From positions 1 to 57,762 of the forward strand of contig JABCPU010000412.1 of NCBI GenBank assembly GCA_016800925.1: 57,762 nucleotides of DNA, in the 5' to 3' direction. Positions within the stretch are counted from its first letter, which is position 1; the number at the start of each line of letters is the position of its first letter. The position numbers and the translations under genes are program-made. The notes beneath the pieces were generated by a model. The model saw only the letters and a program-made list of their open reading frames with translations. It did not search any database and was not told the origin of the DNA. This document shows, piece after piece, positions 12,693 to 25,390 of the stretch. Source of the stretch: Suillus spraguei (lineage: Eukaryota > Basidiomycota > Agaricomycetes > Boletales > Suillaceae).

Positions 12693-15600
12693 ATGGATCT
12701 TTCAAGATACTCTACCGCAAACCCTATTGTCCTAGTAATCAAACATCACGATTTGGCTACAACACACGACATTTTGAAGCAAAAATTCTTGGTGGAAAAG
12801 AATGGCACGACAATTAGACTTGTGATTGATAAGAAATCGGTACGTCATCTGTCTGTGTTGTCTATGTGCTGTCCGGGTGTTCAGTGAGATGGCATAACAT
12901 AGATGACTGTGCCAAGTCAATGCTACGATGCATTATGGCTTCTTCATCATCATCTCAATATGTATCGACGTACAGCCAATGCGCTCATGGACGATCCAGG
13001 TTCATCCAACGCAACTCTGGATACCTACCTGTGCATCACATATTACTATTGTGAAGTGCTAATGGCATTTTTTCAAGAAGTGAAAGATGATGCGCCTGCT
13101 GCAAGCAAGACATGGCGCTCGGCCCATCTCGACTATCATTTTGCAATGGCATTAAATAACAACGCATTCAGTGAGCCCATGCAAAAAGCCACATTGTCAA
13201 AGATAAAGCGTACCTGGAACGATTTCAAACAGAAGAGGATCTACAGACATGTTATGCAGCGTGCGTTACTACCAGCTACTTGAACCATTCACTGCATGCT
13301 AATTCAGTGATAAAGTCACTATCGATTCGTACCATAAGGAGATGTGTAACGGCAAGAACATGTGCGGTCTTCCGTCCATCGACCACTCCATTTCAGTAGA
13401 AGATATGATTGCAGCTATAATAACACCAGAGAGTCCCAGCACAACAGTGGCAGTTGAAGCAGATAAAGCAGAGAAGAAGGTTCACTTCGGCAGTGCCGCT
13501 GATGTTAATAGACAGAGCAACGCTGGTTCGACATCGAAAAGTGTAAAGATAACGGTAGGGCCAATACAGTCTGCAAAGTCTGCAAGCACAGCCCCCCACG
13601 TGGAAGATGATGATGTTGACCATGTGGCGGATATGTTCAATATGAAAAATGATGGACACAAATCGCACAAAAATGAGAAAGGCGGTCGTCAAGCACAGGT
13701 TCGTGTCATCAACATATCATAAATTTACTGATGTCCTTTGTCGTTCAGGCTACCCGCACAGTCTTTCCAATGGAGAAGAATGAGGTCAACAACGCTCCTA
13801 ATGCAGCTGGGAGAAAACAAGATGAACAAAGTGGACTTAACAAAAGGAAAGGCGGTCGTCGAGCAAAGGTTCGTCCATGTACGTATAGGGAATGCACTGA
13901 GTTTAATCTTTGTGCAGGAGGCCCTTCCAAGCACACGAATAGATGGAAATTTTGGCAGGGTATGTAACAACTGTGATGTCTCAGTGGATGTGATGAATGT
14001 TGTGTTCGATGTGATCAGGGTCGTCCCAAACATCTTTCCCAGCGTTCAAACAATAGGGCCAAAAGATTAACGATTGTTGAGTCTGAAGACGAAGTTTGTT
14101 GTGTTATTATTCGAGCCAGAGCTTATAATATTTACCTTTTTCACCAGGACATGAGTGGAAACGATGTGTCATGGGAAACACTTGATAATGTCGCTCTCAA
14201 TATTAGCACACAGACCGCACGGGGTGCGTCATCATCAACATCCGTGCACATTGCTTCACATAATGCAAACATCACAGGAAGCGGTAAGGAGATCGTCGAG
14301 TTAGATAACGAGGTATGTACGGCATTCATATGCCAAACCTGGTGTAGCTCACCGTATTCACCAGGATGTCAGTATTGACGATGCCATAATATCACAATCA
14401 GCGGCCTCACATGAACCAAGTCCGGCTAACCCCACAGCAAATGTGGAGTTTGAAGTGGAGGTCTGTTACGCAATCTACAAACGCACACCGTCCTCATTGT
14501 CCTGTTCGGATAGGATGAGAGTAGCAATGCGAAACCGTATAAAATGGTTCAAAATTTTTCTGAGATAACTGCACCCGAAGCAGACACAGACGAGGTAGGC
14601 TCAGTATTCAGTTGTTCTAGGTTGTCACTTCACTATCTCCATTTTGATACTCTCATCCAGGAGATTGACGAACTTGACCTCGAATCTGACCTCGTTAATA
14701 ACACTGCCGCATCCCGCGTGAGTCGTGGATAAATTCCTATGATACAAGACACGATTAAACATTAATCTACAGGACCTCGGTAACTCCCAGGATATCCAAT
14801 TCCCATCTACGTTTGAAGACTGGGCGAAATGGAACCGGATCACATTCGAGAAAGGCAACTCACACATTTTCCTGAAGCTTGGAACATGGATCCTTCTTCG
14901 ATTCAGACAGCTGGCCAAAACTCCACTTTATGGTGATGTCGACGGGTTGCTGATTCCTGAGCATCCCCGGTCATTACCAATCGAGCATGAGGGTGACTTT
15001 AATGAGGCGCTGGGGATGACATGTCTGTATTCTGCGCTCGCACACATAGAGACACATCCAGAGTGTCTGGTTCATATTTTCCATGAAATTGGAAAATCAT
15101 CATCTGAGGGTCTACTTGGACGTAGTCACCCTGGTGTGAGGTCTGTGCCAGAACTCCCGATCCCTGTCCATAGGTATGTGTCAAAAAAGCGAAATTGCAC
15201 TATTAATTTTGCCTGCAGCATGATGTCGGACAAGCAGTGGCCATGGTTGCACGCCTTTCCCTTCGAAGAGGACGTACATACTGATGAACGGGGTGCAGAA
15301 GGTGATACTGACGAAGGCGACGGAGGTGTATCCATCTCAATGGCGCTCGATGATATGGTGATCTCAGGGCCTCAAGATTCAGCAGACATTTCAGACGGAC
15401 AGGAGGCACAAAAACGCAAGAGGACCATATCGAACGCGTTGTCACCCCCCAAGGTAAGGTAATCTGGTTGCAGGCCTGAAGACCATCTTTCCTTTGTCAT
15501 ACATTATTTGCAACAGACGGAAGGGGGCCGCGGGTTTACAAAGCGTTCGAGGGCGAGTACTGCGGAGCCATTCATTCGTCCCTCGTCACCTATTATGCGG

Positions 15601-16113
15601 TCCCTTGCAGCAGTAGCGAGTACCAAATCGGTGTACAAGAAGACCACACAGAAACAACCGATGCCGACAGAATTTCCCTACCCATCGACACAACGGAAAT
15701 TTTTCAGTTTGCCTATCACGCAGGATAAGGACATGAAATCTGGTTCCGAGACGCTTTCAAATCTCCATCTGACAAGGGCCAGTGAGAGTGCATGTGATAA
15801 TGGCGCTCAAAGTGACATTAGCACATGGAGTGAGAGTGAGGTGGACTCTCGCATGCAGGCACAGATATTGTCTCAATCTGATCCTCACGAGGAAGCAGAG
15901 AACATCGACAATGACACAGAAAACATGTCTGTCACCAACATGGTCTCTATGGAAGAGTCCGATGGTGAGGACGAGCATTATTCTGGTGACCAGGATACAG
16001 GGCGCATGGAAGTAGAAACGAGTGGATCCCGTGCCACATCCGAACCATCCACGGGTGTTGAGTCACGGTTCGACGAAGATGTGAGGGTCCTTGTTCCTTC
16101 AACACCAGAATGA
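12693..16113 (+). CDS. Family D protein D1 (AT-hook, disordered middle, conserved C-terminal domain)
   Basis: Thirteen exons (starts 12693, 12903, 13316, 13749, 13918, 14019, 14148, 14365, 14514, 14661, 14773, 15219, 15517) join without frame problems into 918 residues. Part 1 (about 1-220) has YYYCEVLMAFF, KTWRSAHLDYHFAMAL and SYHKEMCNGKNMCG. Part 2 (about 220-500) is acidic and low complexity, made of many small exons ending near acidic residues. It carries an AT-hook core GRGRPKH (about residue 348) and two KGGRxA-type exon ends. Part 3 (about 510-690) has FPSTFEDWAKWN, FLKLGTWILLRFRQL and GMTCLYSALAHIETHPE. The tail has KRKRTISNALSP and a basic/acidic end. D2 matches throughout, which supports the introns. 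I recognise no named family; DNA binding is inferred from the AT-hook. Confidence 0.75.
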
Positions 16114-16851
16114 CATCCTGAATTCTATAGCAATGGTTTTTGAGCATGTCGGGTATATCTCGTGTGCGTGACTGACGTCTTCGTCTACGAGTCTGCATGC
16201 GTTCAATTCATACGCGTCTCTTGCGTCATATACAATGTTTTCTCTATCACTGCACATAGATATATGTGGTGATGGAATTGAATTAAATACTTTCCTGTTC
16301 CCTCACAAGAGTTGAGCATGATGATGGACGGCAATATGAACAGCAGGTTGTCTCCGCTTGTATCATATATTATGGACCGTAATGATATCAAAATAGCCGC
16401 TCCATTCATGAACGATGCAATCTGAAATCGCATGTGCACATCATTATGAATCGTGGACGATTGCAAAATGAACGTAGATATTGAAATCAACATAAATACA
16501 ACCGTAGCTCCAAGGGATTTAGACGCCCAAGCTTAAGTAAGCATATATAGCCCAATAACATATTGATTCATTTCAACAACGCAGATCAGTTGTTCCTGAC
16601 ATTGACCACGAGCTATACAATTCAAATTCGAAAAAAAAACTCATAGAAATCTTTACAGATCGTCGATTGTAACAATTGGAACGTAGTGGGTTCACACGCA
16701 AGCAGTACGTTCTGAAAGTATCGTTTGTATCATCACAGCTCAACAACGTTAACAATAGGAATATAGTATAAAAGTCACGTTTGAGTTGTGACTGTGACTT
16801 TGACATCTATTGAATCAGGCTGATCATTTAGGCCAACAGAAAAGCACGACG
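16114..16851. other. Intergenic between D1 and JmjC-B
   Basis: 738 bases separate the stop of D1 from the start of JmjC-B on the same strand. No gene is seen. A TATAGTATAAAAG run at about 16763-16775 lies about 80 bases before the JmjC-B start and could be part of its promoter. Confidence 0.4.
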
Positions 16852-18426
16852 ATGAACAGAAATTTTGACTTAACAGTTGGACTATTGGGAAAGGAGGTGC
16901 CGAAAAGTAGTTCGAAAATAAAGTGGAAGGATGGACACACTACAATCCTCCCAGCAGTGTACGACAAGCACAGCATCAATGTATGTGCTGTGGTGGATAT
17001 ACCGATCATTCAATATCTCGCTCAGTGTCCAGTGTCTACACCTGATTCACCGTACATCACACACCTATCAGCTCATGATATTCCCGCATTGAAGCTTTGC
17101 GATCTCGCTGGAGACTCCTTGAGTCAAAACAAGCCTGTGGTAATCCGAGGTATAGGGCACCATAATCGGAAAGAAGAGTTGACGGCTGAATATCTAGACA
17201 ATTACTACGCAATATCACCCAAGAGGGTTGTATGGGTGCACGGTAACCTTTGGTCTTTATATTATTTTTTTTTTCTAGAGACTCATCAAGCTCTCAGATG
17301 TCATGGCCCGCTCAATAGATCATACGAAAGTGACGAAAGTTGAAGTACTGGAATCATTCTTAGAATCGATTAATAATCCAAAGAAGATTCAATGTGTGTT
17401 AGATATACCACTCGCGCAGACGTCGTTACCAGACTCCTTGATGTGAGTGTCATGTGTTAGACCACTCTTGCATAACAACTTATGAACATAGCAATCTCGA
17501 TCACGGGATCGCTCATGGATGGAGCGAGACAATGTACGACGTTCCGATATCGTCAAATATACATCCGGAAAACTTCACAGTGAAGGGGTGGGCTCTGGTC
17601 CACCATGCTGGATATTTGACGTATCCTCATCACGACGCAGAGGGCAGTCTCACATGGGTTAGAATGGAAGTAGGGGTCAAGTTCTGGGTAGTCTTCCGAC
17701 CAAAGGATCGACAAAACGATCGCAAGCATCTTCAAGATTTTGCACTCAAGCTAGGAAACTTCACAGAAAATCAAGCTTGGATAAGAGCTAATTGCGACGC
17801 GGAAGTTATCACTCTCCTGCCTGGAGATATTTTGTGCGTTGTATCCGATGTGTTCCACGCATTCACCGATATATTTGATTGTAGAATCATTCCCCCTGGG
17901 CAGGTGCATGCCGTCTATACCCCAGTTGCATCTTTCGCAACGGGGGGTCACTTCTATCACTACGGGTGCATGCATCTCACAGAAATGTCTCGATATCTTG
18001 ATGTCGTTGCGGGCGACTGCTTGACAAACCAGAACCTACACAATGCTCTGGAAACACTTCGACGCATGATGATCGCCATACCACGGCTGTCGCTGCGAAT
18101 ACGTAAGAGTAGCCTGACATATTTCACGTCGAAATATCACTAATGTCACACGCGCAGCATTGTTCGAGAGATCGTTGCTCGCTTTGTGTATAATGGTCAT
18201 TCAAGGAAAGGAATATCGTGCAAAGGGTGGGTTGATGTCCGCTGTCGCAGATACAGAAACGGCTCCAGGCAGTATCGATATCGCTCGAGCAATCTTAACA
18301 CATCTTGGAGTGACGAAACGCAAGACTGCCCCAATGTTACTATACAAAGGTGATCAATTTGCTAGGGGCGAACAGATCACGAGGACCGAACTCGACAAGG
18401 TGTTGACCACATTTACTTCATTGTAG
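16852..18426 (+). CDS. JmjC-like 2-oxoglutarate/Fe(II) oxygenase, paralogue B
   Basis: The exon plan is that of paralogue A: 16852-17242, 17298-17442, 17492-17833, 17885-18102 and 18158-18426, giving 454 residues. Start MNRNFDLTVGLLGKEVP aligns with A. HxD (YPHHDAEG), the GVKFWVVF lysine and QVHAVYTP are all kept. Exons 1-2 differ from A at many positions. From about 17599 to 18001 the two genes differ at one base in 403, intron included, so the catalytic centre has been homogenised. The gene lies between D1 (same strand, upstream) and D2 (convergent, 271 bases away). Substrate unknown; histone or other protein demethylation or hydroxylation is the family expectation. Confidence 0.85.
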
Positions 18427-18697
18427 GATATCAGGTCGTTAATATTCCTCGGTACATTACATTCCATGTTTCCCGATTCAACATATGTTCTACATCACTT
18501 AGTTTCCCTCACGAACAATGCATGTAAACCTTCTATACCAACAACTTCCTGAACCACCGTTACATACTTTCTGTATCATCACAATAAGAACGATCCACAT
18601 ATATAACAGCAGATGTGTCTTTTGCAGGAGCATCCAGGTGCGCCATCGACTTATGTCTGTCCGATGACCACCATTCGTGCAGGATACAGTCGTTGCA

Positions 18698-21402
18698 CTA
18701 GCTCGATGAACCAATCTCGCCCGAAAGCGTATCAGAGCCTATGTTCATCTCATCGTCATGACTGAGAGAACATTTTGGTGATCCCATTGGCCTAGAAATG
18801 CGGACGACTTCGACCACTGATTGAATACCTGATGAATCGTGGACCATTGATTGGTTACTTGCTGCTGCTGGTACGACAGATGATGATGGTTGAGTGAATA
18901 ACTGTGCACTGACGCCCTTCGAACGCTTTGAAAAACCGCGTCCCGCGTCAAGCTGTTTCAAATATTTGTGACAAAAGTGAGATTGTCTCAGCACAAAAAG
19001 AGCGCCTTACCTTCGTCGGCGAAAACGTGCTCGAAATGCCCCTCTTGCGCTTTTGTACTTCCTGTCCGTCTGACATATCTGCTGAAGCTAACACACCAGA
19101 TATAGCCATGTCATCTAGTACTTCTGATACACCTTCATCATCATGGTCGACATCACCATCACCATCACCATCATAGTCGACATCACCGTCAGCATCTTGG
19201 TCGATATCACCGTCAGCATCTTGGTCGTTGTCAGTATCCGTATCTTCATCTTGATCGTCAGTGTGCATATTTTCATCGAATGGTAAAACCTGCAACCACG
19301 GAAAGTGGTCGGTTGAGAACATGCTAAGGCAGGATTAGTTGTGCAATTTCTCAATGTAAGCACATACCTATGAACAGGCGTCGGTAGTTCCGGCAGGGGC
19401 CTCACGCCAGGGTGACTCTGTCCAAGTCGCTCCTCAGCCGACACCTTTCCGATCTCATGGAAGATATGAGAGAGGTATTCAGGATGTGTATCTATGTGGG
19501 CTAGCGCGGAATACAGACGTGTCATTCCTAGTGCCTCATTGAAATCGGACTCATGCGTCATGTCAAAAGACGCAGGATGGTCTGGAATCAAAAGCCCATC
19601 TACATCCATGTCAATCGGAGTCTTCACCAGCTGCCTGAATCGAAGAAGGATCCATGTTCCAAGCTTAAGGAAAATCTGCGAATTTCCTTGCTGGAAGGCT
19701 ATCCAGTTCCATTTCTCCCAGTCTTGGAACGTTGACGGAAGGTTGATATCCTTTGAGGGACCTAGAACCTTCTGGCTCATGTTATCCTTCAGTTGTATCA
19801 TGGTAGTCATTATTTTAAATTCTTACGGGTGTGGCTGCAGTCTCGTCTACATGTTCGTTTACAACGCAAACATCATTCATCTCCTGGATAAAATAATCAG
19901 AACAAAGTCGGTCAAATCCATACCACGGAATGACTAAATAATGAACGCACTTCGTCAACTCCTGTATTACGCTGGTTTGATTGCATCGGTGGTGATGAAT
20001 GATGCTGTAGGACATGAGATTTCATGGATCAATAATATAAACATAGGGGCACGGACCATTGCAGTCGTTGTAGGAAGTTCTGCTGCTTGTCTTACTTCTT
20101 GCGAGACTGGCACGGCTAATGTGGCCTGGATGCTCCTATCGTCTGATATAATCTCAGAAGTACCGCATGTTGCATCATTGCTGGTCTTGGACTTGTCTAT
20201 AATGTGAACGAACACGACTCAGGCTCACAGATTAACACACAGACCTCGTTATCAGATGTAACAATCAATTTGTGTTTGCCTTTCGTGCTTTTGGGGCCAG
20301 GTGGTCGACGTACAGCTGTTGATGTTGATGATAACCGTGTGTGAGTGTCATTGTTGTCGTCCTAGTTAACGATATGAATAAATAAAAATTCTGGTTCATG
20401 TATGGCCACGCATACCTCATCTTCGGATTCCACTATTGCCTTACTATTGCCTCTCTTGCTCACATGACTATGAGTGTTTGCATCCTTAGGAGGACGTTTG
20501 GTGCGATCCTGACCATGTTCAATTCATTGCATATGCTCAACGTATATCAGACATTACATACCGTGCCAGCTTTTTTGGATGCGGTGCGCGAGGATGTTGC
20601 GGACTTGACTTGTCTCACAGTTGTTTTTACATTCATGGCACTATCTGGTTCTACTATCGTGGTCGTGCTGAGATTGCGCGGTGTGACTATAGCTGCAATC
20701 ATATCTGCGACTGAAATTGAGTGCTCGACGGACGGATTACCGCACATATCCCTGTCGTTACAAAATTTATCGTGGTATGTTGTCATATTAACTTCTCAAC
20801 GGGATCAGCATACGTTAGAATTATCCGGCAGTGACGCACGATCCATGACAGGTATGTAAACCTTCTTCTGTTTGAAGTCTGCCCACTGTCGTTTGATCTT
20901 CGATAATGTGGCGTTTTGCATTTCTTCGCTGAATGCGTTGTTGTCTAACGTCATCGCAAAATGATAGTCGATATGGGCGGAGCGCCATGTCTTGTCTGAA
21001 CCAGGTGGATCCTCCTGCAATTCTTTAAAAAACGCCAGTAGCACCTCACAGTAGTAATATGCAACGCAAATGTAGGTATTGAAAGTTTCGTGTTGTTCTG
21101 GATGCTTCAGGAGTACCTCGGCTACCTGCTGATAAATATCGAGGTGGTGTAGAAGAAGCCACATAGCATCGTAATATTGACTCGGCACGTTCACCTATGT
21201 CATGACATCTTATTAAACACTGACAAAGACGATAGACAAGATTGCATACAGATTGAGATTCCACGTCAATGGAAAAAGTGAGTACATCTTCCTCCTTCCC
21301 TAATCTGAATCGTTGGCGCAACACTGCGTCTTTCAAATCATCATCATGCTCTTTGATCAAAAGTACGACGGGATTTTCGGTGGAGTATTTCGAGGCATTC
21401 AT
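18698..21402 (-). CDS. Family D protein D2, inverted relative to D1
   Basis: Exon 1 runs from ATG at 21402 (MNASKYSTENPVVLLIKEHD) to about 21248. Exon 2 has VPSQYYDAMWLLLHHLDIYQ, YICVAYYYCEVLLAFF and KTWRSAHIDYHFAM. Exon 3 has TYHDKFCNDRDMCG and HSISVADMIAAIV. Small acidic exons with VRRPPGPKST (a weak AT-hook-like stretch) lead to the conserved domain INLPSTFQDWEKWN, FLKLGTWILLRFRQL and ALGMTRLYSALAHIDTHPEY, then PVHS spliced to MFSTDHFPWLQVLPF. A D-rich run (repeated DADGD/DGDGD, about 19130-19260) and AGRGFSKRSKG near the end complete it. D1 and D2 share the main intron positions, so both are probably expressed. No break was found. D2 is divergently paired with the gene starting at 21661. 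Confidence 0.75.
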
Positions 21403-21660
21403 GATGGATCAAACAATGCTACCGTGTGAACCGTTTCCCTGCCCAAGTCACGCCGTGCTACCCGTGTCACTCTATCGTAGAGTCACGTGATGCCCACTTT
21501 GAACCAACCTTATTTTTGGTTCATCTTATATACACTTCCTCTATCGCAGCAATACATCTAAAGCGTATTATTGAGTATTTGCATTTGGTTCACCGGGGTT
21601 TGCCGCAGACTGTGTACAGAAGTTCACACATGCTTTAGCACCCACGTGAAGGTCCACACC
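21403..21660. promoter_or_regulatory. Divergent promoter region between D2 and the CHAT-like gene
   Basis: Only 258 bases separate two start codons facing away from each other (21402 on the reverse strand, 21661 on the forward strand). A CTTATATACACTTCC run at about 21525-21540 could serve as a TATA-like element. Shared control of the two genes is inference from spacing. Confidence 0.45.
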
Positions 21661-23537
21661 ATGATCGCTCCAAATCATTTCGCGGCCTACTCACAAACCG
21701 CTGCACAACCATCTGCTGGCACTGCGCAACCATCTGCTGGCACTGCGCAACCATCTGCTGGCACTGCGCAACCACCTGCCGTCACTGTGGAACTTGTACG
21801 CAAGTTTACTACCCTAGGTACTGGTAAGGGTAAGAGCAAGCAAAAGCGTCCTGCGCAAGCCAAGTCCCTCAACTCTGCTTATAAAAAGCTAACTCCGATC
21901 CTGACTGATGGAGATGAAGACGAAGAAATGAAAGTAGAAATGGATGTCGAAGTCCAGTCTACGAAAGCAGGAAAGTCGAAAAATGTGCAGGATGTCATCT
22001 TGGTACGTGGTGCAGGAATTCTCATTGATATATACTGATTCACATAATAGCATTGCATGTACTGCCAGGACGTCGGGACATATATATGGAAGTGCATAAG
22101 TACAGGTTGTGGAATCTTTGTTTGCGTTGGCACGACAAAGGGAGATCACGGATGTATCGATGCATCCCCCGATGAACTCACGGATGACGTCAAGGTTGAA
22201 GCGAGTACATTTCGCTGTCCACAATGTTATCGTGCGACGTTAACTTCAGTGCCCGTATGTCATCGGTTTCTGCTGTATGCGATCATTCTCTATTGACTGT
22301 GAACAATCATACTAGTACAAGATTCGTGGTTATTCAGTGAGGCAGGAGTTTACACACCGTAACTATTCCCCCCTACTTGGTGTGTTCTTATCATGGAGCG
22401 GATACGGGCGAGAATATGCTTCAGATATTGTCCGGCGTACACTACAGGAGCAATTTCACCTTGAACCCAACAGGGTAAGACATTGCGTGTAGAGAACATA
22501 TTTGCATCTGACATTCTTACGCTTAGTTGCGCATGGTATCACGCAAACTCAAAGGCGGAAACAACCGTCCAAACGCTGTGAAACCTGATTTTGACTGGCT
22601 CGCGAGCATTAACTATCAAGGAAACATCCTCATTTTCATCGATACTCATTCCGATACTCTCACAGGGGATCTCGTGGTGTCTGGAAATGCAATGAACTCG
22701 AATTCATTGCCAGTACATGAGGTAAATCGCTACATTACGGAAGAAATGAGATGGTTGATCGTCCTTATTCTTCTATACACAGCTGCTGCATAACTACATG
22801 GGAGATAACCTTCGTTTGGCCTCACGGCGAATTTCTGAAATGAACGCCACTTCTACCGCTAGGCCATTCATTCGTGGCATCGTAATTTCTTCCTGCGGTT
22901 CCACTGGGAGAGTTGCTGAGAGCATTGCTCGTTTGAAACGTTTGGTTGAACTGTTAGTCGTTGTTGGAACGACTGAGACGTAATGACTTACATTAAACAC
23001 ACCAGGGACATTTTCGATTTCGTCTTCTCCTTTGCTGGCGTATTCACTGTGGATTCGCTCGTCGTCCCAGCACTCAGTCGCTTCGTGGAAAATGTATTCG
23101 TTTATGACATGAACGCGTGGACGGCGCTAGAACGATCATTTGGCGAAGACAAGCATGCCTTGAACAGCAGCCCCGTCATGTTGTCGTTTGCACAATATCG
23201 GACGCTCCCTGACAATACCAGACAGCGTATCGTTGATACCCGTTTGTTGGCGTACTCTAACTTCAAGGATGCTAGGCCATGGGGCCTTGACATCTATCAA
23301 TGTTGTTGTGGTGCCCGCGCTCATGACATGGTCTTTCATGCTGATGGAAAGCAGTTCTTTGGGCGAAAGTGGCTCAAGACAAAAATGAAGACGACTTGTA
23401 TGAGGTGCGGGCAGATGCGCAAGCAAATTGAAACCCCCTCGTGGGTGCATCTGTGTGATGCAGAAAACCTTGGGCGTGTCTGGTATCAGTGGCCCCTCAG
23501 CCTCCCCCAGCTCATGGATATCGGCATAACTCGTTGA
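21661..23537 (+). CDS. Zinc-cluster protein with CHAT/caspase-like core (putative)
   Basis: Six exons (21661-22002, 22051-22254, 22316-22474, 22527-22721, 22783-22952, 23006-23537) give 533 residues in frame. Residues 15-40 contain AQPSAGT repeats. At 115-170 are cysteine pairs (CMYCQDV, KCISTGCGIFVC, FRCPQCY) that should bind zinc. The middle reads NILIFIDTHSDTLTGDLVVS (H276), SLPVHELL, IRGIVISSCGSTG (C338) and DFVFSFAGVF. Order and spacing resemble the CHAT fold, where a His and a Cys 50-65 residues apart form the dyad and a strand ends in (S/A)C. A second cysteine set (YQCCCGARAH, CMRCGQ) closes the protein. Peptidase activity is a hypothesis; the gene itself is well supported by splicing. 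Confidence 0.6.
21702..21780 (+). repeat. 21 bp coding minisatellite (AQPSAGT units)
   Basis: The unit GCACAACCATCTGCTGGCAC is repeated three to four times in frame at the 5' end of the CHAT-like gene, encoding AQPSAGT. The last unit reads AQPPAVT. The units are almost identical, so the copy number probably varies between strains. Confidence 0.85.
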
Positions 23538-25049
23538 TCATGTTCGCCAGTCCTGAGATATCGTACGGAGCAGGACTACGTTATACACATACATAGTTTC
23601 AATGTATTCGTGTCCATCATCATCTATACCTCTTTATCAATTGCACAACACCAAGACCGTCAGTCTTTGATCGCATCATAACACTTCCAGCCAAGTGTGG
23701 ACCAGCTTTGTTTAGATATGCCCGCTAACAGTTAATTCCTGTTGTCCGTTGTGCTATTTTCTTATACATACTGATCGCAATTTCATGTCACACATAAGCA
23801 AAGTATATGAGCTATTATCAAACTGCAAACTGTTATAACTACAACTGAACGGCTTTGCTAAGCCGCATGAACAAGTCCACCTTTTTTAAAAATTAGACGA
23901 GTCATGACTCTGAGAATGCTCGGTACAGACGAGGCTGAAACACGGGTCAGTCTATTTTTCCCAGAGTCACATCCCTCGAACCTTCGTGATAAGCCGGATG
24001 CACAGAATTCCATACCAATAGAGTGAGATATAACCTGTCGCAAAAATCTTCCATAGACAAATTAAGGTCTGTTTAAAGGTTGTGAGCAAGCGCCAATCCA
24101 CTTGAAGTTAATCTGGATAAGTTTTTATAACCACCAAACAAATCGTCAAGTCCATGTTTATTTTGCGGAAGTACAGACAAAACACAACAGAGATAAAGAG
24201 AATATGCCCCCGGTGGCGTAGCTAAAAGGAAAGATTATCTATAAACCATGATTTAGATATATGAACATGATTCGGAGAATTTTACGTACCCCCAGGATGG
24301 AAATTCCAACGACAACCACGAGCGATGGCTGTCGCCGAAGGCCGAAGGAATCGAGCAACATCGAACATTGGATTCACGCATGCGAGTCAATCACAAGCAA
24401 GCTTGACGTCGCATCCGCTCAGATAGACAGGTCGAAAGGTCTGTCAGGAACTGTACCAACCGTCGATGGTAGGAACACGCGTTGGCCAAAAAGTGGACTC
24501 TACAGCCACGTCACAATGATTTGTGATGGTACGCAAGACTTTGCGGTTATTCAGAGAAGGCAACACCATAAACGAATCAAGAATCGAGCTATCGACACGA
24601 ATAACAGCAAGGATGTCAGAGAAAGAACTGAGGATTTTATAAGGGGACACCATGACTATCAAAGATTGGTCGATAGTCAGTCCGATGCGACAATTGAGAC
24701 AGCCGTTCAGAACCGTGCGAACCAAAAAACCACAAACAGACATGTTTAGGGCCGGATTGGATTTCTCTGCACAAAAACTCACTATCTGCTGTAGCAGGAA
24801 TTTGTTACTTATTCAAGGCAAATGTTTGCACATACATGTTATTTTGAACCGCCCAAAATCTCAAGGTAAGTTTGAAGTATTGTCTTTGCATTTTGTGCAA
24901 CAATAAAAGTGCTTTAAATGTTGATATCCGATATGTGGATGTCGCTATAGTAACCGTGTTTGGTTTTGTAGCGTGGAAGTGTCACGTGATGGTTCAAATT
25001 GCCTTATCTTCTCTCACTCATACTTTCATAGATTCCGCTGTTTTGTTCC
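23538..25049. other. No gene recognised
   Basis: A forward ORF at 24261-24749 (162 codons) has no protein-family features and overlaps an equally open reverse frame. I do not call it. The rest is A/T-rich intergenic sequence. Nothing else can be supported in this 1.5 kb. Confidence 0.45.
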
Positions 25050-25390
25050 AATCTCTCGCGTTGCCATTGCTCCTTATAAGAGCATAGAGCTGTTGCTCAG
25101 ACATTATGTGAGAAGCGACTGTCGTGTTCAGTACTTTTATAAGCCCATGGTTGTCGTGGGCAGTTGCACAACGTCTGTTCTTCTTTATCCCTCTTCCACA
25201 TGTCACAACCTCCGTATCCTTGCCGTCGCTCCTTGTTGGGGTCTTGAGCTGTTGCTCTGGCATGATGTGGTGGTCGACTCTCGTGTTTAGCGCCTTTGTA
25301 GGTGCATGGCTATTGTCAAGAGTCGCACGATGTGTCTGCTCCTTTTGTATCACTCTTCCATGTGCCCGAATGTTCATTTGCCGTTGTTCC
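25050..25390. repeat. Two-unit array related to the 12 kb tandem repeat, reverse orientation
   Basis: GAGCTGTTGCTC recurs at about 25087 and 25248, followed each time by .TGTGG/TGTGA, a CTCGTGTT/TCGTGTT piece, a TTTATAAG/TTTGTAGG piece, and TTGTC...AGTCGCAC/AGTTGCAC. Read on the other strand these are the motifs of the 11870-12525 units (AACACGTAGA, GCCCATAAAGACG, TGCGACTGTCAACGAC). Unit length is about 160 bp. Confidence 0.65.

Noticed and set aside
24261..24782. 162-codon forward ORF and overlapping reverse ORF
   Set aside because: Neither shows domain-like composition, splice partners or similarity to anything else in the window.
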